From Sphaerosporella brunnea (taxonomy: Eukaryota; Ascomycota; Pezizomycetes; Pezizales; Pyronemataceae), in assembly GCA_008704415.1 (NCBI GenBank), contig VXIS01000048.1, forward strand, positions 62,001 to 126,000: DNA of 64,000 nucleotides, read 5' to 3'. Every line of letters starts with the position of its first letter. Within the stretch, counting starts at the first letter, position 1. The translations under genes were made by a program, and so were the position numbers. Below the pieces are notes generated by a model, which had not been told where the DNA came from, made no database searches, and worked only from the letters and a program-made list of their open reading frames with translations. Shown piece by piece: positions 11,218-23,100 of this stretch.

Positions 11218-11259
11218 GATCTCGTAAACCGGCGTGCATAAAAGCTGGTTTACGAGATC
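11218..11259. repeat. Perfect 13-bp inverted repeat (hairpin)
   Basis: GATCTCGTAAACC at 11218-11230 is exactly complementary to GGTTTACGAGATC at 11247-11259, with a 16-nt loop. It lies between the 3' end of the Uds1 gene and the U4 copy 1 promoter. An A-rich run lies beside it on the plus strand. It could act in transcript ending or be a remnant of a small inverted-repeat element. Confidence 0.75.
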
Positions 11260-11346
11260 AGAAACAAGAGACAAAAAAAACAAAAAAAACCCAAACTCCG
11301 AGAGGTGTCCATATTACTTTACATTATTGGCAATCCCTTCAGTCGC

Positions 11347-13811
11347 TTAAGCCACGTTCGCGTTGGCGTTTACAGGCGGTGTCATCCGCCTCATCAGCTG
11401 CTCCTTTTTCATGTTCCGGATCATCTGCTCCAGTTTCCGTCGTTCGTCCCGCTCGGCCTATCAAGCTGTCAGTATAATCCATCTATTGACCATCGCGGGT
11501 GAGAAACTTACGTTCAAAGCCTTAGCTTGCTCTTGCCTCATATGACGCATCATCTTCTTGAACTCGGTCTTGAGGACACTAGTGGTCGTGCTTTCGCCGG
11601 TTCGTCCAAGCGGGCTTCTCACATCCACACTCGGTCTTGGAGGACCGACAGCCAGAAGTCTAATCTTTTCTTCGGCCATCGTGGTCTCCAACTCCTCCAG
11701 CTTCTCTTTCAATGCATCGATCGTGGATTCGAGCTTGGTTCTCTCCTGCTCCGCCTCAATGCTCTGCTTGGTAAGGTTTTCGAAGTCCTTGAGCATGTCG
11801 TCGAGCTCCTTTTGCAGCATCTTGCACCGCTTCTCGAGATGCTCGCTGTTGGCGCCCTCTGCTCGCTCGGTCTTAAGCATGACGATTTCATCGATGAGCT
11901 CGTTGTTCTTCTTCTCCAAGTTTGCGATCTCCGAGAGAAGGCCTGGGTCAATCGATTGCGGTTGCTTGTTTGCTTTCTCAAGTGCCAACGCGGCTGCCTT
12001 TGCTTGGGCGGTGGCGGCAGCGCGCTCTGATTTTGATCCGTAAGCAATATCGAGCTCGGCCTTCGCCATGACAACCTCGGTCGAGAGCTCTGCCACTTTC
12101 ATCCTGAGTTCTTCGAGCTCTGCATCCATCTTCTTCATCTGCGCGTCATTCTCTTCAGATTGTTGACGAAGCAAGTTTTCTTGTTCTGTGGCCCAGTTAC
12201 GCGCTTTTTCGGATGTTTCGACCGCCTCGTGCAGGACGATGATGTCTTGCTCCAGATCCCTAAGCTTCCCTGCCTTCTCGGCCACGGCAGCCTCGAGATC
12301 CGCCCTGACTGTGTTGTGGTGCTCTTTCATCTCCCGAGCCTGGTTCTCCATCTCGGCCAGACGGTTTTCCTTCTCAATCAGTTGTGCCTGGAGCTCCGCC
12401 AGTGCCTGGTTCGCCTGTTGCAATGCGGAGTGTTCTTGTTGCAAGCCTGCATTGGCCTCGTTGGCTCGCTGCTTGTCCTTGGAGCGTTCCACATCTAGCT
12501 CGTGCATAGCTTCCAAAAACTCTGCACTCTTCATGCTGAACGCAGTACGGGACTCTTCTAACTCATTGGCAGTGTGCTGCAACTCCTCATTCCTCTGGTT
12601 CAATTCCGCCGTAAGATTTTGCATTTTTGCATTTGCCGCCGTGAGTTCGTTTTCCCGTTGTCCCAATAGAGTCGATAGCTGCTCAACCTGGGCTCCCATC
12701 GTACTTATTTCATCCTGCATCATCTTCATATCCTCCTCCATGCCTCTCTCCTGGTGGCTAGTGCGCTCTCTGAGCATATCTCGGTCACCGCGAAGCTTCA
12801 TAACCTTGTTCAACAGCCTTTGCACCCTTGACGAGAACACAGACATCGAGAATTCCGGCGCCTCCGGTTCATCATCGCTCTCAGGGTAGTCGGCATTTAG
12901 TTCGCCGTTCTGCTTTCGTTCCAGCTTTTGCTCCCTGACTTCCTCATCGAAGGTGACGATCATATCCCACAGTGTGGTCAAGATTGACTCCTGGTGCTCC
13001 AACTGCTCGGCGGCGCGGTTGTTCAAGTCCGAGCTCGGAGGATTTTCTCGCAGACAGTGAAGGTTCTGCTCAAGTAGCGTGAGTTGCTCGTGCACGGTGT
13101 TGGCCAGATTTTTATCCGGCAGTGGTAAATCCTTTGCTCCAGCCGAGCGCAGCAATTCTTGGACCTGCGCATTAAACATCTCCAGTCGCTCCACCACCAA
13201 CTCATCCTCCACCGCCTTCTGCGCTCCATCACCACCAACACCTCTCGACATCTCCCCAAAACCCGCCAACTTATCCACCGTCTTATAAAAGCTCCGATCA
13301 TCAAACGCCTGAGGATCGATCGGGTTACTACTGGACAAGCTGTACTCCACCGAACCTCTCGAGGCGCCTCCATCCCCAACAGCTTTATGGGCGACGCCCA
13401 AAATTCCCGCCGAATGCTGCAGCAGGCGCCTCTGCACCTCATTAGCCCTAGCATTGAGCTTCGCCAGTTCCGCCGAGAGTTCATCGCACTTGCGGCTGCT
13501 GGCTGCATACTCCTCGTCGCCCTTGGTGTCGCTCGCCGTGCTGGCCGCGCTGCGCCGACTCTTTTTCGACGTCAACCGTGACAGCGACAGCGCCGCGTCC
13601 CGCACCTTCGACTCCATCGCCAACTTATTTGTCGCCGCGTCGATCCGTTTTGTAAGCGTTTCGTGCTCTTTCTTCAAGGCTTCGACTTCTTCGTACGAGA
13701 GCACTTCGTAGCTTGAGGAATCGAAGATCGCTTGCTCTACTAACAGGTGCAGCGACATCGAATCGAGTGCTACTGTTGCCGATTGGGGTGCGCCCTGTTG
13801 TTGCCATCGTT

Positions 13812-13853
<42 letters not shown>

Positions 13854-14010
13854 ATCTTGAGAATTGCGGAGGACGTACGGGATTAAACCGAGGCTGCGAT
13901 GCTCCATCGAAGCCTGCTCCTGCGCCTCCCGCTGGATAACTATTGCGAGCCGCCGCATAGTGGTTTCTACTGTGGTCGTGGGAGGCATAATGCTCTCCAT
14001 AGCCGTTCAT
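11347..14010 (-). CDS. Coiled-coil protein with Uds1 (up-regulated during septation) domain
   Basis: Three exons: 14010-13879, 13794-11512 and 11457-11347; 841 residues. Exon 1 gives a Tyr/Gly/Ala-rich N-terminus from MNGYGEHYASHDHSR. The Uds1-type domain begins at about residue 57 (LLVEQAIFDSSSYEVLSYEEV) and includes a helical stretch with SRKCDELSAELAKLNARANEVQRRLL. After a linker come acidic SDDEPEAPEFSMSVFSSRVQRLLNKV and a long heptad coiled coil covering about 400 residues. The short last exon ends EQMIRNMKKEQLMRRM. Uds1-domain proteins of fungi are linked to septation. A cytoskeletal scaffold role is likely by family, not shown here. The first intron contains a TC microsatellite; the last intron is 54 nt. 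Confidence 0.85.
13815..13847. repeat. (TC)n microsatellite in intron 1 of the Uds1 gene
   Basis: About 16 uninterrupted TC units. On the coding (minus) strand this is a GA tract inside the 84-nt first intron, so length change would not alter the protein. Confidence 0.9.
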
Positions 14011-14570
14011 TTTCGTACGTGTGAAGCCTGAAATTCTATAACAATTGTTTGTGGTTGTAGCAGTTCCTCAATCGAGAGCGTTGTTTTTTCTGTGTGTGCA
14101 GGGTGAAGATCAGGGGTGAGTTCCTGGAAGCTCCTGGGAGTCCCGATTTCTTCGTATTCTGCAGGGGGCGGCGCGAGCACCTTGTTGGAGAGCGTAAGCG
14201 AGCGGCAGTGGAGATGGGGTTCACACCGCGTTTACGTAGAGTTATAGTTGTTCTAGGATGCTCAAATACAGTATTGCCGGATACGATACAGTACTATTTA
14301 TTGTATTGAGTGTATTCTTGGTCAAGGATTCAGCGAGTTGTTTGTACTCCGGCAAATGCAGCTAAACCGCATCTGGACAGCGATGTTTGAAGAGCAACAC
14401 AAGCGCCGCTAAACCGGATCAGGAGGCCCCTGTCGTCTGCCCTCGCCATGCAGGTCGGAAGGAGGTTCCGTGACCAGAACGAGGTCTACTTTCTCCTGCA
14501 CGGCGGTCTCGAGGCAGGACCGGGCCTGACCTGGCGGTGTCCTGTATGCACCGCACCGCATTAGGTCGCG

Positions 14571-15299
14571 ATGGCCGCCATGATCTGGTTCGAACCGGTT
14601 CGCGATCTGCGAGTGACTATCCATGACGCACATCGAGCGCACGAGCGAGGAGCCAGTTATTCGTTGCTAGAAACTGCCGACAGCGAAGAAGTCTCGTCTC
14701 CGAAGCCCTCGCAAGAGCCTCTGGCCCCCAAGCGTCCACCAGAATCCCCGCTTCGGGACACCCCGCCAGAACCCCCGCCGGAGCCCGAGCCAGAGTCCGG
14801 GACAGAGCCTTCCCCGCGTCCGCCGCTGTCCCCATGCCAATCCCCATGCCCATCCCCATCCTCATCTGTGCCACCGCCCGCCGCGCCGGAGTGCCCGCGC
14901 CAGCGTGCCTGCAGGTTCGCTTGTTTATTTGATGTCTTCTGCATCTCGGCTCGGCGCTCAGCCGTTGATATAGATCTCACGGCATTCTGCGGTGCCGATG
15001 GAACGAAAACATGCCGTAGAATCCTGTCAGACTCGCCCGAAATGCTTCTACAGATGAAAAGTCCCTGCCGGCGACATCCTCTTCGCTGTTTGGGGTCGCG
15101 GGTGCGGGCGCGGGGGAATATTTGTGGCTGGGACATTGTGCACAGAATCGGAATCGACGTGGATGTTGATATGTCACGCTCAGATAGGCTGTCAATCACG
15201 CTCACGCTCAGGTTCACGGTCCGAAGGTTCCAGAAATCCGCACTAAACTCTATTTCTATGACGTTTCGGTTGCCAACCTTGATTACCCCTATTTCCTAG
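14571..15299 (+). CDS. Uncertain Pro/Ser-rich reading frame (overlaps an equally open minus-strand frame)
   Basis: 242 codons on the plus strand with a Pro-Glu-Ser block (PPEPPPEPEPESG) and a Cys-containing remainder. The minus strand is also open for 186 codons over 14657-15217 and reads Gly/Asp/Ser-rich sequence across the same hexamer-like repeats. I recognise no domain on either strand and cannot choose between them. GC-rich simple sequence alone could keep both frames open. Confidence 0.2.
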   Translation: MAAMIWFEPVRDLRVTIHDAHRAHERGASYSLLETADSEEVSSPKPSQEPLAPKRPPESPLRDTPPEPPPEPEPESGTEPSPRPPLSPCQSPCPSPSSSVPPPAAPECPRQRACRFACLFDVFCISARRSAVDIDLTAFCGADGTKTCRRILSDSPEMLLQMKSPCRRHPLRCLGSRVRARGNICGWDIVHRIGIDVDVDMSRSDRLSITLTLRFTVRRFQKSALNSISMTFRLPTLITPIS

Positions 15300-15832
15300 G
15301 AGCGCTGCAGAACAAGCGATATTACGCGACCTTGCGAGTTTTTTAAGATTCGACCTACTCGGCCTGTTTGGCGACCCATCTACTGTGGTTTCAATATCAT
15401 GAAGCAATATTCTACTCAGAGTAGTTTTTTTCAGGTTGAAACTGCGAGATTGCGAGGCTCCACCCCGATCCCGTCGCCATCAACCACTGACAACAATACA
15501 GCCCACCACCGCCACTACCCCACCACTGTGGCGTGCGTTTCAGCGTTTCAGCCTGCTCTTGCCTCAGAAACTAAGGTATGAATCAGCGTCCTTGTCTATT
15601 CTTCGATCCAGTCTGCCTAGGTCTTTTGGTGTTCGGCATGTGTTTTATAATTACTAGCAATTTCGCCGGCGGGTATGGTGCAGGCAGCTATAAACCTCGT
15701 TGTCGCACGGATATTTCGTCGGAAAGTAAGTAGCGGACACGGTGTAGATGGTGGTCAAAGGGTAGGAAGTGGTGGGGACCAAAGTTCAGAGCGAACGCTG
15801 GGGCCAGGTGGACCGTGACCCCAGAAATCAAT

Positions 15833-16445
15833 TTATTGTCCATCTGCGCCTGGCTCTCGCTGTGAGACCCGCCGGTGACTGGTATAGACCCGCGCTTTGT
15901 ACTCCTCGTCTCCAAAGGTGGCGCCTTCCCTATATGCCTGAATAATACGCTGAGTTCGTCGCCAGTACTTGAAAATAAGCGATGGCTTCACAGACTCCAG
16001 AGCTTCTGGGACCACTTCCTTAAGACCTGATGGTTCCAGTAGTTAGCTAAGTATCATGGCATTACCGGCCCGGGGCCTGCCTGAGCTGAGGGTTAAATAC
16101 CAGCGAGAGTGCTTTCGAGCATAGTGCTTGCACGCGCCCCAGTAATATTCAATCCAGTTAAGTTCACAGTGGAACTTAGGATAGAACATTACAAGATGCC
16201 CCGCATCCTCAACAATCTCCTCAATGCGACTGCGCTGACCTTTAAAGTCAGGCTGCGCCGAGAGGTTCACCGCCTAGAGGTTCACCGCCACCGAGAGATT
16301 CACCGCCGAGAGGTTCACCGCTGCCGAGAGATTCACTGCCGCCGAGAGGCTCGGCATTGCCGAGACGACTGCGTTTCCGAGTCCGAGATGGGCTGATGGC
16401 GCCCGCTTGTCGTGATTGTACCTTTCTTTTGTTCGGCCTGCCCAT
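15833..16445 (-). pseudogene. DDE transposase relic of the 15.7-16.8 kb element
   Basis: A possible start MGRPNKRK at 16445 leads into a Gly/Glu/Pro/Leu repeat tract. The C-terminal catalytic part follows in another frame: FYPKFHCELNWIEYYWG, the last conserved acidic region of fungal DDE endonucleases, then KHYARKH. The frame stops at 16043 and the tail resumes in a different frame (VPEALESVKPSLIFKYWRR, QAYREGA, YTSHRRV), ending at 15833. So there is at least one frameshift and a large loss of the middle of the catalytic domain. It is not expected to be active. Confidence 0.8.
16261..16372. repeat. Degenerate minisatellite inside the transposon relic
   Basis: Repeated units around GAGAGGTTCACCGCC, in variants of about 15-18 bp, six or seven in succession. 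Read on the minus strand they give runs of G-G-E-P/S-L. The tract lies where the transposase N-terminal part meets the catalytic remnant and probably arose by slippage after the element lost its function. Confidence 0.7.
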
Positions 16446-16824
16446 TGCTGCTGCTGGAGGAAAGTTGGGAGCAGCCGGCATTATGGATCAGTGCTCGGAC
16501 CAAGTTCATTGTTTCAAACAGTATAACCTTCAAGATATTGGCAGGTGGTAGCGTTGTCAGGTGGCCATGGCGGTTGGCAACTGGCCATGGCTGCGGGGCC
16601 GTGCCATTTAGCTGGTCCAAGCTTTTCACAATCCGTAGTTGCGACCCCATAACCAGAGCACAACGGTGTTAAACCTGTGGAGCTGCACCACGTAGAATTA
16701 TAGAGCGCATCTTGTTTGGTCGAGAAACGTGGTGTCTGCACAGAGTTTGCACGCGGGGATAACTCCACCCATCCCCACCAACAGGGGACGTGCGACAACG
16801 AGGTTTATAGCTGCCTGCACCATA

Positions 16825-17195
16825 CATATGAAATGTGGTGATGCCAAAGAAGATTGTAAATGAAAAGAAAAGTATCGTACTACCTATTTTATAATATGTT
16901 CTACTCTAGGTCTGCATGCGGCCCGGCGGTGGAACCCGGTTCTTCTAGAATCTGGGGAATCCGGCCCCCTGAAGATCACCCCCTGTCATTCGGTAATTTT
17001 TAATTGCTTCATCACAACAATCAACAAGACACATATGTGGCCCAGATAGGCATGTTGAAACCGTTGAAGAAATACACTACGAAACCCCTCGCCATGCGGC
17101 CTGTGGAATGCAAGAAAAACCAAAACCAAAACCCAAGACCAAACATAAAATATCTCCTCAATCCGAACCGCACACATTCCAAGCGCTACTCTCAT
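16825..17195. other. Spacer between transposon and VPS13 3' end
   Basis: About 370 bp that should include the VPS13 3' untranslated region. No gene seen. Confidence 0.5.
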
Positions 17196-20100
17196 CTAAG
17201 GCACCGCTGCCGTGCTGTTGAACGAGTTCACCGCCAATCCGATCTTTTTGAAGAGGAACTTGCGCGAACTCTCGTCCTTGGTCGGAATGAAAGGTCCCTG
17301 ACGGCCGCCTCTCAAAATCAACACAATCCCCGTACGTTCCATGCTGATGGTCTGCAACTCCTTGAGTGGCACATCCCACTCGCAGTACAGCTTCTTGCTC
17401 TTGACCAGCATGATTCTCCTACATCTGGTATTAGCTTTAATCGCCCAAAAGTCGTGGTGAGTGGCTTACGTGTATGTGATCATGACTATGACATCCTGCC
17501 CTGGTAGCTCCAGGTGAGCAATGTACTCTTCGTTGAAGTATTTGCCGTTATCAAGCTGCTTGAGCCAGAACTGTCCAAGCGCCTCGCGTTGGGAATATGG
17601 CCGCACAATTCCGTCTTGCGCGATGTATCGAGTGAGTCGCACGCGGTCGAGTCCATCTTGGTCAAAGACGGTTGTGGTGTTCCGAATACCCTCAGTGACA
17701 TCTACACCGGCATTAATTTCCTTTCTGTTGATCGGTGATCCCGCAGAGGGGTTGACTTACTTGAAGCTAGATCAAAAACGCCGATTGCTGGTTTGGTAGC
17801 CAATCCCACAACACCCATTCCGATACCCTTGAAGAAGCCCAATGCGCCTTCACGTTCTGCACCTTCGAGCGGCTTTCTGGCCAATCCCTCGACTCCACTG
17901 GCCAAACTGCTTACGAAAGAATTCGCACCAGCTGTCACCCCATACAGGGCATGCTTTGGCCTGTTCCTGGATCGAGTCATTCGGCGTCTGTCCTGGAACT
18001 GCTTGTCAAGGGTTGCAGCAGCGAGCCCTGCGATCGTGTCAGCACATGCCCCTTTCAAAGCCGAGCACAAGGCTTCTTACCTTTAGATATACTGCCAGTG
18101 AACTTGGACAAACTGTCACTGACACCAAAAACGGACTTCTTGACGAACATGGTGGCACCCTTGGCAATGCCTATTCCCAATTCTTGTGGCCTATCTGTCA
18201 ACATGAATCCTTGGTATGGTTCGTAAAAAATATCCACAACACCCGAACTAATGTTATTGAACAATCCCACAGGGTTTCCAAGGAAATCTGCTGAACCCAA
18301 TATCTTGTGAATCTGGTAGAGGATCTCCTGGGTATAATGCGCTTGAAGCCGTTGAAGTAGCACGGGAACTGACACTCGCGCGTTCTCGAGCATCAACGCG
18401 TTGAGCTTCAATGGTGCGTCATTGATGTTGCCGATCGCCATCGTCAGGATATTGACCACGAACATGAGCGGATTATTCGAAGATGTCTTGTCCTCGACGT
18501 TAACGACATCAGTTCGGAGGAACGAGAGATCCAACTGGGCCGGTTGGATGTTGAGAAGCTCGAAGTAGAGATCTCGGCCACCATCCACTATCTTAGGCTC
18601 GGGTATATCGAGCGAGTCATCGCATAGCTTTCCTTCATTCCGTTCGGCAGTATCCACTCCAGGTAGCTTCGAAAAGTCCAGCAAGGCATAGATAAAATCC
18701 TCATCTAACTCGATGGTCATCTGCTGAAGTAATATCGTCGCGTATTTTATATACGTGACACCATAGCTGTCATCGTTTACCAGAGTGACCCCCGCGTGAA
18801 CACAAGGATGAACATCCATCTCCTTTCCAGTCTTCGGTACCACGCTAGGGTAAAAGATGATGGGGAAAATTCCTCCATAGAGTTGGTTGTCTATCTGAAC
18901 CCATTTGATGATCAAGCTATACGTCTGGTAAAGCGACGACGTTCCATATTTGAACTCCAAATCACGAAGAGTGACATACGCGAGTTCCTTCAGCTGACGG
19001 TTGATCAAAGAAATCCCGATACCTGCAAACCGTATCTGCACTTGGAAGGTCGTCGAGCTATCGATGTCCTTAACCTCGAAACCAGCTGTTGATAAGCTGG
19101 TGTTCGACGACGTCGTTCCGCTTTTAACCTTGTATATGCTCTTCGACGGTTTGTAATTGGAGAGTACCAAGGTCTGGGTGGGGCCATTTGCAACAACGTT
19201 GACATCGATGATTTTTTGTTCAGGATGGCCATCCGGGCCGGTGGTGTTGACCTTGATTGGTAGCAGGTTACCAATTTCTGTCAATGGAACATGCCGTGTT
19301 TGGCGGCCAGTCGACAAAACAAGCTCCTTCTTCTTGCCCGCAGGATAATCCCACGCGTAAGGCATGATGCTTCTGGGTGGGAGTTTGTAAATTATTGGCC
19401 TGAAGTCCACTTGGATGTCCTCGGTATCGTCCTCGTTGGGATCCGCCTGCCAGAAGGTGAACTCCTGGGTACTCTCATTCCGAATTGAGAACGGCCAGCT
19501 TTTTGTCTCAACGCTCAGATGCAAAAAGATGGTGGCCTTTTCAAGCATGATGTCTACCCTGATCAAAGTTTGCCGTTGACCGTGGCGGTTCATTTTGACG
19601 TGCACGCTTCCCAAGTCGGATATGTTGAATGGCGCGGACCACTTGTTGTTTATTCCAGGGAATAAGAGCATGAGCTGCTTGTTTTGAGTCGCCCTCAGGA
19701 AGTGCAACGGTAGCAGCTGCCCAGGGTCCAGCGTCATTATGTTGTTTGAACCGGCACCTGGCTCACGTATTTGCACTGTCTCTGCAAGATTGCTCTTGAG
19801 GATAAACCTCGGCGTCAGCGTCACAACTTTAGTCATCTTGTACTTCCCTTCGCCCTCATCAACAGAAATTCCGATGTGGATTTCAGTCTGCTTTGTGGAA
19901 GATGGAAGCACGACATCGCTGACGCTTCCGACTGCCTCGAAACTTTGAGGCCTGCTCCAACTCGAATCTCCAACCTTGAGGACGGCTCTGTTCTGCCTGT
20001 CGTCGTTCGGATACGAGAACATGTATGGCAGTGCCTTCTGCGTCGCTGTCGAACCAGTCTGAACTTGTCCAGCCGCCACCCGAGCTGACTGTAGGAGAGA

Positions 20101-23100
20101 CTTTGACTTGAGCATCATGTTCAACCCAGTCTTATTGAGGATAATGTAAGGTGAATAAACCGAAGCTCGGAATGCACCTCCACTGTCGGGGATCTTGTAG
20201 TAGTGTATTTTGAGTCTCAGCTCAAGGCCCTGGTTGTCCTTTGTAACCAGTACCTTCTCCGCATCGAACTCAGTGTCGTTGGAATTGATGATTGCAAATT
20301 CACTCTCTCCATACGGTGTGTCCTGCATCTCTATGCTCATAAGAAGCAGGTGCGACAGCTCCACAACGTGAACTGGGCTCAATCCGCCTTTTCGAAGGAA
20401 ATTTGTCCATTCTTTGGTGTTGTTCTTGTCGTAAATGCGGAACTTGAAGTCATAGGGCAACAAATTCTGAATCTCGACAGGAGCGAAGAGTCGAACCTTC
20501 ATGTAGGGATAGGAGCTGGATTCGCGTTAGCTCAAGGTCCGGAGGTATAAATCAGAAACCATACTATGTAACTGGGTTGTTCTTCTGATATTGGGCGTGC
20601 ATTTGGAAGTAGAATGGAGGGGCATTATTCCCGTCATCCGCTTTACATGTGATTCCCTGAGTGGGTCGTTTCAGAAGATCACGCCAGAACAGCCATTCCC
20701 TGGACCACGTATATCCAAAGCCAGCATCGGGGCGAATCACCACCGATTGGTGGTATGCTGCCTCAACAGGAGCGGGCTGGGACTCGCCCGGCAGAATCTT
20801 GTAGACTTTGATTAGATGGGTGCCCTGCGGGTCTAGTATCCCCATCTCAACCGGAATTTGAGTGTTGTTTTCGATCAGGAAAGGAGAACGGAAAGTGATA
20901 TGCTTGACACTATCGGTTCCCAAGCGCACTTCACAAAGCAGTCTGTGAAGTACATCGTTTCTAGCCGGTCGAAGAGTGTAGAGCTGCTCGCCTTCACGGT
21001 TGACCGAGATTTCCTTGATGCTCTCAAACGGACTACCCTCTAGCTTGATGCCAACAACGCCAGTAGCTCCTTCTGGTGTCAAGTTCTCCCTCATCTTCTC
21101 CCACTCTTCGAATCTCCAGGGCGCAGTCTCGCCATCTGGCAGCTTAACAGCCATGGAAGAACTGTCCTCGAAGTTCTCCGAGGCGGCCCAAACATGCAGA
21201 GGATATCCAGTCTTGTTGTGAATCCGGAATGGCGTCTCCGAACCCCGAGGTTTCGTCAACATATCCTCATCCTGACGCATAAATTGCGCGGCTTTCGTTA
21301 ACAGCGCTATAGTCTGTGATGTTATAGTAACCTCCAGCATTTTCCGAGAATACAAATCAATCGACAGTTTTTCGGGTATTGCTGTCTTGGACATGTGGAA
21401 GCCGAGTTGCCATGGTTCGATCAATGGCTCCCATGCGCTCTTCGAGAAATTATAGATATTGACAAATGTTTCGATACTCGTGTCCGCGTCCATCTACATT
21501 CAAGTCAGTGGTGGCCTGTCTGGATTCATACGATATCACCCACCTCTCCACTCCAATCTCTCACTCTTGCAGTAAACTTCTTGACGCTCAGGTCTAAGAG
21601 TGGGAGCTCATGCTGGTCACCAATCAGAATTACTCGCATTCCGTCAATCTCGGCTTTCAGTTCTTCCCGCCTCAACATGGTTGATGCGCCACCAACAGCA
21701 GCCTTCTGGGGCCCGCTGCTGCGTGCTGTATTGAACGATTTCGACCTCGTCTTTCCAGGCTTCGTTGAAACTCCGTGCCCACTAGCAGTCCGCCGCTTCA
21801 ACGAGCTGATACCTTTGAGCTCCTTAATTTTCTTCGCCCTTTGGTCCGTCTTTGGAGGTTGACCTCCACTGCCGCCGGACATCTCACTGGCCTTGTTGAA
21901 GATTTGAACCGCCAACAATATGTCCCGAAGGGACACGCGGAGGACAAGCGGCTCAATCTCCACGTTGATGGTCTGCAGTGAACTATTTGGGCTGATCGTT
22001 CGGCTGTCCATCGAAGCTTTGAGTGTGAAATCGTCCAAAATCCGGAGCCTGCTAGTCTCAAACTTATCCATACGGCACAAAAACATCCCCACCTTCTCAA
22101 TCTGAAGCGCAAGGGCATTTTGTTGAGACAGAAGAATTTGTTTTATCCCCAACACAATGGCCTCCGAGTTGCTGATGCTAGGATTCGCAATGAGAATGAC
22201 GTGGGCATCCACGATGTTCGCCCGGAATGAAACATTTATTGCCCGGTCTTTGGGTTGAACAGGCTTCCCGCGTGTAGGCACAGTAATTGACATCGTCCGA
22301 TCCGTGGTGGAGATGCTGGTAGGCTTCTCGCTTGGTGTTAGAACACCTTCCGACTCGGATTCGTCCTCGAGCTCGCTCACAACCTCCTCTTCCTCCTCGG
22401 CCGGAAGGCCTGACATCACAAAGTCGCGCAGCGTGAAGATGTAATCCAGTGCGAAAATCACCCGTGGACTGTCAATAGTGAGTAAAGCTACCAAATTCCT
22501 CTCAGCTCCTCCCGAGAGCGTGAAGCTCGCCATGAACTGTGATCCTTCTTTGTGTGTAGAGGACATGATCTTGCGGAACTTGTTTGTCTCTTGCTTACGA
22601 CTGTCTCGGATGTTAAATGATTCAATCAATAGCTCTGACTCGAGCGAACCATCGCTGATCATTCGCAGTTTTACGTTAGTATTATTGAGAGAAGCGCTGG
22701 ACAGGCTGGCCTCTTCAAGGTCCGTAATTGGCTTGTCGGGGTCGCATGAGAAGAGCTCCATTCCGATGCTGCCCACTTTAAACACTAGATCGAGTTTGGT
22801 CCATGTGTCAGGGCTTGTACCAAGCTCTGGGTTCAGATGAACAAGCTTCCCGCCCTCGGAAGAGCCACCCTCGATCCCTAGTTGTGCCTTGGCTTGCTTA
22901 GAGGTTTCGTCGGGGAACTCTTCTGCGATTTCACTGATGTCTTCGGAATCTCCCGCAAAGACGGCGGGGATGGATCTTGAAAGCTCCAGCAGAAATTTGT
23001 ATTGATTTTGAGTCAGCTTGAGAGTAAGATCTGACATAGATCCCTCGATCTGAAGGATATTGTTAGCATGAGACAATCACCACGTGTGGTAAAAAAAAAA

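Larger units (their letters stand above)
15676..16822 (-). mobile_element. Tc1/mariner-type DNA transposon, internally deleted, with intact terminal repeats
   Basis: 34-bp inverted repeats, TGGTGCAGGCAGCTATAAAC... at 15676-15709 and its exact complement at 16789-16822, are flanked on both sides by TA (15674-15675 and 16823-16824). TA duplication is the hallmark of Tc1/mariner insertion. The 1147-bp interior holds a broken minus-strand transposase, too short for a ~350-residue enzyme. Identical ends suggest fairly recent movement, probably driven by a transposase elsewhere in the genome. Confidence 0.88.

Noticed and set aside
11558..13581. Several plus-strand frames of 100-230 codons
   Set aside because: They are antisense shadows of the Uds1 coiled-coil exon.
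14580..14605. tRNA B-box-like GGTTCGAACC
   Set aside because: No matching T stem, anticodon arm or acceptor stem on either strand.
5570..15440. 16-bp string TTTTTCAGGTTGAAAC at about 5575 and about 15427
   Set aside because: Too short, and the flanks do not match, so a shared repeat is not supported.
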